Shown here in pieces: positions 11,268 through 21,700 of a stretch of 62,500 nucleotides of DNA. The translations under genes were made by a program, and so were the position numbers. Source of the DNA: Chrysomallon squamiferum (lineage: Eukaryota; Mollusca; Gastropoda; Neomphalida; Peltospiridae); NCBI GenBank assembly GCA_012295275.1, contig CM022670.1, positions 26,208,244 through 26,270,743 on the forward strand. The letters are read 5' to 3'. Every line of letters begins with the position of its first letter. The first letter of the stretch is position 1. The notes below the pieces were generated by a model. The model was given only the letters and a program-made list of their open reading frames with translations, was not told the origin of the DNA and searched no databases.

Positions 11268-13082
11268 CTGTTAGGCTTAAATATAAACAATAGTAAATAT
11301 TTACTGTTAAAAACTATTGCTTTTTTTTTAAGATTATAAATTTCATTTACAGTTACACTTTGGACAGACGAATATCTTTATACTGTTATTTGAGTATCAA
11401 TTTTCATTCTGTGTTTGATTAGAATAACAATTATAATTAGAAAATCATTAGTCAGTTCATGTCTATTGAGGCAAAGTCTAACAATACATGATAATTCATT
11501 ATAGTAATTTCATTTACAATAACATTATATTATCCTATGTATGCATCAGGACATAAACCAAATTTGGATAAGTCTAGTCGCTAAGAAAAATAGTCTGAAT
11601 AGAGTAACCTTTCCTTGCAAAGTAGATAAAAAAATTAAATAAAGAAACCAATAAGAAAATATATACTAAAAAAAAAAAAAAAAACACCATCAAGCTAGAT
11701 AAGAAAATAGCTAACTAACTAAATAAATACCTTATAAAATGTGATAATCCCCAAGACAAGCTCTATCGAATGATTTAGTCCATCTAAATCTGTTATATCT
11801 GTGAATTAAAGATATCTCCCCAAATAATAACATAAGATAGCTGTTTACTGGCTTCATTGAAATCAAAAAAATTTATAAACAAAATTTTAATTATCTGTAA
11901 TGTATATTGTATTAAAATAATAAACAAACATAGAAACAATTCAGAGGTCCAAGCAGCCTTTATTTATTCAACTACCAACTCTATAATGCCCATTTATAAT
12001 TAACAGTCAGCTGTTTTTTTGTTAGAACTGAACTACATGTATGGGTTTCGCTCTGGGTTAATCAGTATAGATCATATTATTTTTTGAAAATCTATTTTGT
12101 TTTGTTAGAATTACCATTATAATTATAAAATGATTACTCAGTTCATGTTTACAGAAGTAAAATCTAAAAGTTTATGACAATTTTATTTATAAACTATTAA
12201 TTATAATATTGTATATTATACTGTCAGTGACAACAGTTATATTAAAATTGGTGTCCTGCAAACTATCACTACATGAACAGACACTAATATTTAACATTCT
12301 GTGAATAGTTACCTTTTCTTTCCACCACCACCTATTTTACTGTGATTTACTTTCTCTTTCACCAAAGGCTGAAGAGAGAAAAAGTAATTTTAATTATGCA
12401 AAATAAAACTTTTAGTATATAAATAACTAAATACATAATTACATATCAATGATGAGAGAGAGAGACAGACAGAAAGTCCAATACATTAATCTACGTTATA
12501 AAAAAAAAAAAAAAAAAAAAAAAATTTGGGGAAAAATATTATTGAATTATTATGTTTTCCATTTTAGTAAATAAATTAAAAGAGGAAAGAAACAAATAAA
12601 CAGATGAATATGTAAATAAAAAACTCCACTAATTAGCTGCTATATCTAAAAAAAACTAATTAATAAACAGAAATGTGAATAAATAAATACATATTTTAAA
12701 AGGGCTTGTACCTTAGATTGTGATATGGTAAATTTTCTATAAAAAAAAATCTCAAGCTATAAACATTAAATATTTTAATTTATATACCTAATTTGAAGAA
12801 GATGTCCATCAGACAAACTCTGGACAAACAAGCTTGTCCATCTAAATCTGTCACAAAGAAATTAAAGATCTGATAGAAAGCATTAATGGCATCAATGGAC
12901 TGGTGCCACTGAAAACTAAAATAATTCAGAAATAAAATAATTATTTAATTACTGAAAGTTTATGTTGCTTAAAAGAAAATGCAAAAATAAAGAAAGACAT
13001 TTTTTTCAAAAATATTTAAATAAATAGAAATTTGATCAGTAGTATAGCTTCTTTATATAGCAAATAACTTAAAAAATTAAAT

Positions 13083-13084
<2 letters not shown>

Positions 13085-13148
<64 letters not shown>
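13085..13148. repeat. (AG)n microsatellite inside a duplicated unit
   Basis: About 32 AG units. Confidence 0.97.
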
Positions 13149-13149
<1 letters not shown>

Positions 13150-13707
13150 ATATACAGTCAAAACAATAGTACAAAATAGTCTTTACAAATATTAAATGTT
13201 TTTATTTACAAACCATATATGAAGGACTATGTGTTATGACATCCATACATTTCAGACACTGAATATCATCCACAGAACAGACTCTGGACTAATAAGCTTG
13301 TCTTACATGGGTCAGTTAAAGATAACAATCCTATCTTTCATAGGATGGTTGTTGTTGGAAACCATTAACAGCTGTGATGAACTGGTTTAAATAAAACCTA
13401 TATGAATTGATAAATAAATCAAATAAAAAAATATATATATATATATTTTTATAATTTAACTAAAAAACATAGTTAAATAATATTATTTAAATAATGTTTC
13501 TGTCTTTCAAACAAAAAAAAAAAAAAAAAAAAATTAAACAAAGAGTAAGCCTAAAAACACAGTAATGCTAAAACATGAATACACAAACACATTTATACTC
13601 TTTCATAGGTTGTAGGTTCTTTGATATGGTTTTTAGTAAATTATTATATTCAGCATTCTAAAATAGTCTTCAGTGAATAAAGAATTATAAAAGTTTTATC
13701 AACATAC

Positions 13708-13877
13708 CTGATATAAAGAACATTCTGAGAAGATGTTCCATAATTTTCATATGACAAATTCAGGACAAATGAAGCTTTGCCTGGTACTAGACATAAAACT
13801 TTAGAGCTGTGTGAGTAAATCCATGAAATCACAAGGATCTGTCCGATTACTACTAAGTTTGCTCTAACAGAAACCAT
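13708..13877 (-). pseudogene. Exon-1-like copy still open, with signal-peptide-like start
   Basis: Reading down from about 13877, this minus-strand block starts MVSVRANLVVIGQILVIS, a hydrophobic leader. It stays open for about 57 codons and ends GTTCTTTATATCAG followed by GTATGT. The last part matches the end of the real exon 1 (GTTCTTTACGTCAG then GTCAGT). It could be a decayed duplicate exon or an alternative first exon. No partner exon with matching phase was found, hence the pseudogene call. Confidence 0.4.
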
Positions 13878-14032
13878 TGAAGGCAATGATAAAATAATTT
13901 GAATTTTTTTTTTTTAAATGAACGTTCAGATACACATGAAAGTTTATGTTATAGGACTATCAACCTCTGACATTTTTTTCATCTATATCCTGAAGGAAAC
14001 TAACAATATTTAATTCTTTACTAAGTCTCACT

Positions 14033-16306
14033 TTATCTGTTCTCAAAGTAATTAGAACTGAAGACGGATGTAGGCAGTCCATATGCAACCTGGCGAGAAT
14101 TGTTGTTGTTCTGATACCGAAGCACACGTGAATTGTGGTGATTGGTGTTGTGGTATCTGTTGTTGCCACTGGACCTTGGAACCAAAGCTTGTTGTCTGTA
14201 TGGGTTATCCATTGGTTTCCGATTGTAATTTACGTCATAATAAGGAGCAGGGTAAGAGGGCACAGTAATTCCCTGTCTGACTTGATAGCCTGGTGGAGAG
14301 GCTCCGGGGTAATGATGGGGTGTGTACCGTGCTGGATGCCTCACTGGTGAAGGGTAAGTTGAAGGAAATGATGGACTTGGTGAACTTTCCTCATCAGGAG
14401 ATGGTGACCTTGACAGAAGGGATCTCTGTGATTTTTTACTGCGATTTCTGGATCTTCCTTCATGGCGTAATTTCCGATTTTCATTTTTATCTTTCTTACG
14501 ACTTTTTCTAAATTTTGATTTCTTCTGCTTAAAATAAAAAAAAATAAAAACCCATTTTAAAAGTCTGATACATATTTATATTTATATTAAAATAAGAGAA
14601 AAGATTTTTTATACCCCAATAGACCTACACTTGATCAAAGGTAAACTAGAATTAAGCACTAGTTGGTTTTTGATAGAAATAAACTAAATGTATGGGTTTC
14701 ACTACAGATAGATTGACAGAAATTATTACACTGTGGTGTTACAAGCTGTTACCAAATCCTGACAAACATGAAAGGTATATGAAAATATAATAATTTCTTC
14801 TATAAGCTATTACTGTAACAAGTCTAATATTAATTTTATTAAACATCTGTGAAGCAACATGTTCAGTGTATGTGGGCACAAACATAAGAGAACTAAGGCT
14901 GCAGCAGAAGAGTTAAAGTAAGGACATTATTCTCTGAGTTACCTTTTCCTTGCTCAGCTTCCCCATTGCTTTTTGTCTTTGTTTGATCCGTTGCTTTCTG
15001 TTTCGCCAAAGGCTGAAGATAACAGAAAGATATAACCATTATAATTACATGAAATAAAATAATCAGTGATTAACTAACTCGTATACAAATGAACAACAGA
15101 TTAGATATCAAAAACAAGTGAGAGAAAAATTAGTTTCAGGGCAAGCAGACATTTGTGTTATAGGGGTGCAAAACTTTTATAAAATAGTTTACAGTGTTTA
15201 ATATGTCATATTTAAACAAAATTTATGATTTGACTTTTTTGTTGTTTTGGTATATCCCATTTATTTTCAGTTATATAAATTAATATATCCTACTCTGAAT
15301 GAAGTTTTTGCACACACTAAAATAGTTCTGTGTAAAACAAACACCTCTAAGGTATTTATTTTAAGTATATTTACTTACTAGGTTGACATTATTAATGTAG
15401 TGATATTATTTATGCTATGCTTGTTCTTTGTGTTTCAGTTATACACATCACACATAAAATGGATAGGAAGAAAAGGAAACAGTTGTGTGTGACTGCAAAA
15501 GACAGTTAATGAAAGAAAGAGAGAGAAAGTAAGATATAGACTATCTGCATTCCAATTTATTATTATTATCATTATTATTTTGTTTTTATTTACACATGCC
15601 ATTTTAATCTTTTTTGTGAATTTGATTTTCACTGCAAGTAAGGAACTGGAAAAATAAATAAACATTTACTTACAGATAACACATAACAATTTGCTGAACA
15701 CACAGAAACCCCAAAGCACTGAACATCACAATGGCAAATACCAGGTACAGATGATGTTTCCAACCTGATAAAAGAAAGATGTTTTTATTTTAAATTTTTT
15801 ATCATCTCGTCTTGAGTTAAGATGGGTATCATAAATAAAAGTTGTTGTTCTGTTTAATTACAAGTTTATTGTTTCAAAGTTTTGATAGTCTGTCTTAAAA
15901 ACAAAAGCTTACTGATTGTAAAAATATTTGCCTTGTTGCATCTTATTAACACATATATAACAGCAAATGATATTATTTAATTATATTAAGTAATTAAAGC
16001 AAATAATAATAATAATGCAAACCAATAAAGAATTAACTTTTCTATTGGTATATATAATTTGTTCCTTTATCACAGAGTTTCTTGTACTGTCAGTACATCA
16101 TAAAAATAACTAAAATATATGGTAAAACATTTTAGTTATAGAAATTAAATGTTTTTTTTATTCTACTGACCTGACGTAAAGAACTTTTTGATTTCGTTTT
16201 CCACATTATTTGTGGAGTTCTCTTTCAGAGCACGAGCTTGGTAGAATGGAATCTGATCAAGAACCAGAATGATTATGAAGAACAACTGAAAGTTGCTTCG
16301 ATTCAT
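14033..16306 (-). CDS. Single-pass membrane protein with basic juxtamembrane region and PPxY motif; family not recognised
   Basis: Exons are 16306-16171 (ATG), 15764-15674, 15012-14943 and 14524-14033 (TAA). GT/AG sites and phases all agree, giving about 262 residues. A signal peptide (MNRSNFQLFFIIILVLDQ..., likely cleaved after YQARA) precedes a short cysteine-free segment of about 25 residues (LKENSTNNVENEIKK...). A transmembrane helix from exon 2 (HLYLVFAIVMFSALGFL...) follows, then a strongly basic stretch (LWRNRKQRIKQRQK and KKSKFRKSRKK). Next come a serine/proline patch (SRSPSPDEESSPSPS), a proline/tyrosine region with a WW-binding SPPGY (PPxY) and PSYPAPYYD, and an asparagine-rich tail. 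The topology fits type I. The design resembles membrane adaptors that recruit WW-domain proteins such as Nedd4-type ligases; that role is inference. The acceptor of exon 4 is a tandem AAGCAG. Confidence 0.75.
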
Positions 16307-16359
16307 TCTGTAATTAAAGATGTAAGCAATAAGTTATTTTACAGTTTCTGTCTCATTAA

Positions 16360-16640
16360 TAGCAGAGAAGTAGTAATTCCAGTTTAGCAGCATAATCAGT
16401 AGTTGAAGTACTGCTAGTAATGTTAGTTACGATAAATAATAGTAGTAGCAGTAGCAGTAACACACTAACAGCACTAGTAATAATACAAACAAAACTAACA
16501 ATGGTCCCAGTGGCTATGGTAAATAGTATGTAATAGTAGTAGAAGTAGTAGCAGTAATAGTAGTCACAATAGTAAGTAGTAGTAGTAACAATAGTAGCAG
16601 CAGAACTAGCGATACTAATAGTAATTCTTAAATACAAATT
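16360..16640. repeat. Degenerate AGT/AAT trinucleotide island upstream of the membrane-protein gene
   Basis: Nearly 280 bases consist of AGTAGT, AGTAAT and related triplets. Similar islands occur at 4610-4700, 42310-42830 and 46890-47110, all with AGT on the plus strand. Confidence 0.85.
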
Positions 16641-17009
16641 GTATACAGCAAAAGCAACAATGTATCATGGTTAATAATATTAATTCTGATAAAGAAGCCT
16701 TTATAAGTAGTTGAAGTTAAAAAAAATCAAAAACCAAATTAAAATTTAGTCTTCAGTGAAAATATACTACTAAACAAAAACGCTAACAGTAACGAAATAA
16801 CGAATGGTCAGAAACAAGCCTACACCGCCCAATTTCTATAATTTAGATCGTAATAGTAGATATAAACAAACTTATATTACGTCACAATAATAACAATAAC
16901 AACAGCAATAATAATAAAATAATAAATTAAAATAAATACTTAAAATGTTGCCGATAACGCTGTCAGCAAGAAAATCAACAACTGTGAACACAGTTGTAGA
17001 ACAATTTGA

Positions 17010-17017
17010 TGACGTCA
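17010..17017. promoter_or_regulatory. CRE palindrome TGACGTCA (copy 1)
   Basis: Perfect consensus CREB/ATF site, about 700 bases upstream of the minus-strand membrane-protein gene. Confidence 0.5.
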
Positions 17018-17241
17018 CGACCACCGGTTAACATTAAATAACTATAATAATTTAGGCCTTATGACTAGAGATCCTAAAACTTTTATCATATTATGATAAA
17101 AACAGAAAGAACAATAACAACAGTAAAAGCAGCGATTACAAAATAATTAATTAAAATACATACATGTATTTAAAATATAGCTAACAGCGTTAGACGCATC
17201 ATGAAACTAAAAGCTTATTGGACAATTGTAGAACAATTTGA

Positions 17242-17249
17242 TGACGTCA
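17242..17249. promoter_or_regulatory. CRE palindrome TGACGTCA (copy 2)
   Basis: Second perfect consensus site, inside the duplicated block. Confidence 0.5.
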
Positions 17250-17502
17250 TGTTTTAACTAATATTACTTTTCGTAAAATGAATCGGAAATTGGCGATTAT
17301 ACGCGAAAATAAGAAATGTTGATGCAAGAGCTATAAAACACCTTTATTAATTATTATAATGTGAAAAGATGTGTTAAAATACAATATATTGAAGTGAGCT
17401 GGGTTGGGATTTTGATATTATCTTTTTATTATTATTTTATTCCGAATCAGGGTTTCAAGTGGTGCGCTGATTATTGTGGGTAATTTACATTAAAAACATA
17501 AT

Positions 17503-17513
17503 CAAAATGGCGG
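17503..17513 (+). promoter_or_regulatory. YY1-like site CAAAATGGCGG
   Basis: It matches the AAnATGGCGG core known from many metazoan promoters near transcription starts. It sits 1.3 kb before the RPAP2 start codon, so it may mark the transcription start of an upstream non-coding exon. The ATG inside it opens only 19 codons. Confidence 0.4.
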
Positions 17514-18798
17514 TGTACCTGGACTTTTCCGGATTTTGTTGTTTCATATTAATAAATGGATTCTGAAGTTATCTTATAAATACAATTTTGTATTGACTAC
17601 CTCTAACGATAATTGGTAATAATTTAAATCTAAACACATTTCCGACTTAAGAATCTAAATTTGAATCTGTTGTATTTAGCGATGATATAATTATAAATTT
17701 AAAATTACAATCCAGTGAATTGAGTGGTAACTTGTTCAAGTTGTTGTTTTCAAGACCATGTTATCGAGCCGTAACCCTTTTAATTTCGTAGCTATAATTA
17801 GACCTGAAAAACCTCTTGCTTTGTCACTTAGAGTACTAAACTACTCTTGTTTTCCTTGAATGTTTTTTTTTTTTTTTTTTTTTTATATTTTAAATAAATT
17901 AATTCAAGAAATAATAATAATAATAAAAATTGGATATCATATCAGATGTGTCATAAATATTGAGATATGCTCAGATAAGCACTGAAAATTAAATTCTATC
18001 ATTTATTTCATTTTTCTGTGCATTTTAGTGTTGCTGGAGGTGGCTGTTAAAGTATTATAAAACGAGCCCAGCCCCAGACAGTCAATATCTAAGGATAATG
18101 TTCTGAAGCTTTTCAAGTATACCATTTAAATGTTTTGACACGTGACATAATTATGTTAACAAACAAATAGTTTAGGTTAATAGTTAATTTCAAGTTATAC
18201 TGAAGAATAAGTAATTAAAATGATAAAGAAAACAGATATTTGTCTATTTGATGTTATATAATATAAAACACAGCTCACCAATAATTAACAAATTGTCTGT
18301 TATGACTAAAAGAATGAAATAAAGATTTTACTGTTGTTGTTTTTTTGCTGATTTGTGATAATAATATCTATAAGCCAACAAGTTTTAACAATTTAATCAT
18401 TTTAAGCAACACAGTTGCAAATAAAATGAATGGCAACTTTGCCAAGTAGGAAGTGGAATTTTGCCGATTGCAAGATCACTGGACACCAAGTCTTTTTATT
18501 TGATATTTGCTGTGACTTAAGTTAAATATATTTTTGTTTATTAGTATGTTGGAAATGATCTAATGGATACATAGAGTAGTAACTTTATTCATGTAATTTT
18601 AAAAACATAGGGTTGAAGTTGACAGTCTTGGACTCATATGTTCATGTTGTGGGTTTTGTTAATTATTTTAATACTGGTGTACAATGTCTTTAATTATTGT
18701 TAACAGTAAGTAAAAGATAATTATTGTTCATTAAATGTTTAGTCTATTTAAAGGCATTCTTCTCTTATTTGAGAAAGGTGATATTAGTTAATTTCAAA

Positions 18799-21700
18799 AT
18801 GGAGCAGAAACAGAAACTCGAAGAGTCGGTGAGGAAACGAATTACTGCAGAAGAACGAGCTTTCAAAGTAGTTCTCAGATTGATAGAAGAAACATCTGTA
18901 TCTGAGGATTATTTGGCAGATGCAGTAAGTTTTGGTGAAATTTTAACCTTTTTTACAAAGAAACCCAACAAAACAGTTGTTCATACTTCATTTCATATGC
19001 ATCATACTTTAGTAAAAAGTAGTTGGATTCAGTTTGAGCTGGATTCATTTAGTAGACACATTATTTTGAAGAAATTATAATTAAAAACAACAACAATTGT
19101 TCACTCTTCATTTCACATAATTATATGAATTCAGTTTAAAGCTTGGGATCTTCAAAATAACTTGAGGTAAACAGATTTTAATCATAGTTACTGGTGTTGT
19201 TATTTTTGTTAAATACAGATATAGTATTATTCTATCATAACGCAGACAAGTGAACAGTTGAGATTTTAATGTGCTAATGTCTGTTCATCCACAAGCACCA
19301 GTAAAGTAAAACACAGTGAAATGAACGTAACTAGTTAATTTGCCAAAGGAAAAAAAGGAGGATAAATAAATTACAGTCCAATTTAGAAAGGTAAAAGTTT
19401 AATCAGTATATAGGTGTTTGTAGGTAACAAATCCAGTTTAGGTAAAGCCCACATAATTTGTTTTGTATCTTTTAGATGATTATGCATTTAAAACTTTAAA
19501 ATATTTATTTTTTATTTTCTGATAAATGAGAAACAGTTAATAAGGAGATAAATATGTTTCTGATTTCATATCTTAAATTGATTATAATGGATTTAACACT
19601 ATTTAATGGTTTTATATATAATAGTTTTTAGCATTTCATAGTAAATAGAAAATGAAAAAGCAAAAAAGACACATTAATATTTGTAGAATTTCGTGTTCTT
19701 GTATTGTTAAATTATTTTATATGTTTGTGTATTTTCTTTATTTACAATTATATTCCAGGGTCAGATGATCATTTCTGAATCGTATTCTGATGTTGTAGAA
19801 GAACGAGCTATCATAAAACTGTGTGGTTATCCTCTTTGTGGCAGTACTCTGAAATCTGTAAGTTATACTTACCTTACTATCATTGTGCTCATTTGCAGAA
19901 ATTTTAAAATCATCATATTAAGATATTTTAGTGTGTGTAATGTTCTGTATTTAATAAAAAAAAAAAAGGATGGACAATACCTGTTCTGTATGCCTGTTAT
20001 TTTACAAAGTTTTATTATTTTTGTATGAAATAACCTGTATTTTTAAAAATAAATAACTCTGATAATCCCTGCAATTCGTTTAATAATTTTTAATTCTTTC
20101 CATTAGACTATTAAATTGTTTTTCTTTTTCTTTTTTAGTTTCCAAATCAGAAGTATCACATTTCTACTCGAACTAACAAAGTGTTTGAGATTTCAGATAG
20201 AAAGGTCAGTCCACTTTTTAAATCAGTGAATCATTCTAAATTATCAATGTAAATAACGATTCAGATACGTTCATGAATCAAATATCAAATAAGAAGTTAG
20301 CTTTGTAAATTAGTTTGCAATCAAAGTTATTTCTAATATTGCAGTGAATAATGTTGATACTAACAACTGGTTTAACTAACATTTCCAGTTTGGAATATGA
20401 ATATGAGATGTCTTTGTTTTATCTACTTCAGGATATAACGGGGTGTAGTGTTAGTTGTCTTCACATGTGCAATACATTTAACACCAATAACAAAACTGAT
20501 AATATATCTTATTGAGCATTTTTAATAGATTGCTTGTACATCTAGATCATCTGACAATTGCATAATGATAATCTTAATGGAAAAGATGATTATATACTTT
20601 AGTTGTTGAAATCACATATATAAATATAGATATTTTAAAAATTTATTAGTAGAGGTCACTACTGTCAGAATAATTTATTGTTAGAATTAAAAGGCTGATA
20701 AATATTATTTTACAGTGAAACTGTTTGTAAATGGCAGATGAGTTTTATGAGAAGTGTGTAATATCATTTGTGTTTACAGAAGTTCTGCAGTAATCATTGT
20801 TACCAGGCTTCCAAACACTTTGCAAAACAGATCTCGACTTCACCAGTGTGGGCTCGTGATGAAACAACCAAAGTCAAATTTACATTTCTAGCACCAGAGA
20901 CAAAACAGTGAGTTCTTGTATCATGTTGTAACAAAAGTTCTGTCCATTTTAAAGTAAATATCTAGTTAAACCTAAGACATTTTATAAATGTGATAGTAAA
21001 GAGCTCAATGACAGATAGAAAGAGGTCATAGAGAAGAAAGAAGACAAAATAAATTGTAAATAAATCAGATATCATTTAATTTTTATTGTATTATTGAGCT
21101 TTGAAAATGGACAGAATATTTTGTTACTGTCTGATTTTTTTCATATTTAAAAATATTTACATAATGAAAATGTTCACATACTTTCAAAAACATTTTAAAA
21201 GTATTTGTTGAAGAATATATAAAAAAAAGTATATAGTTTTGGTAGATCTATTGGTTACAGAGTCTGTATTTGGCAGAAAAGGAAAATAAAATAATTTTAG
21301 TGCTTTAAAACCAATATACTTACAATGTAAATGCTCAGTGTAAATAAACAAACTGCATGCTGCATAAATCATTCCAATTTTTTTTTTTAAATCTGTGTTT
21401 ATTCTTAGTATCAAAATAAACTGACAACATTAAATTATATGTTAGATTTTGTTACACATTTAACTTTAATCTTTTGATCATCTATATACACTTCATATTA
21501 CGTTCTGTTTTAAAAATAATAACCTCTCTTAATTTATAATGATAATGATGATGATGATGATAATAATAATAATTTAAAAACATTAATTTCTTGACCATCT
21601 ATGTATGCTTGTTATTATCTTCTGTTTTAGAAATAATAAACTATCTTACTTTATAATAATAATATTAATTAAAAACATTAATCTTCTTATTCACCTATAT

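Larger units (their letters stand above)
9600..13900 (-). repeat. Array of about six diverged tandem copies related to the downstream membrane-protein gene
   Basis: Two blocks alternate. Block 1 resembles the exon-3 acceptor region of the gene at 14033-16306 (TTTC-CCAAAGGCTG-AGA in the gene at about 15001-15018). It recurs at about 9861-9880, 10667-10685 and 12357-12376, and more weakly (donor side) at 11598-11640. Block 2 carries a sequence like GACAAACTCTGGACAAACAAG followed by CCATCTAAATCTGT. It recurs at 10328, 11051, 11752, 12813, 13277 and (diverged) 13749. Introns match too: 11400-11500 resembles 12105-12180, and ATGTATGGGTTTC at about 12040 recurs at about 14689. Exon-3-like copies read L-W-stop or stop soon after, so most copies look dead. 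Unit spacing is roughly 0.6-1 kb. Confidence 0.7.
16994..17249. repeat. Duplicated CRE-containing promoter block
   Basis: A 24-base word, TTGTAGAACAATTTG followed by ATGACGTCA, is identical at 16994-17017 and 17226-17249, 232 bases apart. The flanks are recognisably similar but diverged (AACAATAACAACAG before, AACAGCGTTAGAC versus AACGCTGTCAGC between). Confidence 0.8.
16307..18798. promoter_or_regulatory. Divergent promoter region between the membrane-protein gene and RPAP2
   Basis: The two start codons lie 2.5 kb apart and point outwards. The region contains two copies of a block with perfect CRE palindromes (17010-17017 and 17242-17249), a TTACGTCA near-CRE at 16877-16884, and a YY1-like CAAAATGGCGG at 17503-17513. 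A non-coding first exon of RPAP2 could lie here but cannot be placed. A poly-T run sits near 17862-17884. Confidence 0.5.
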
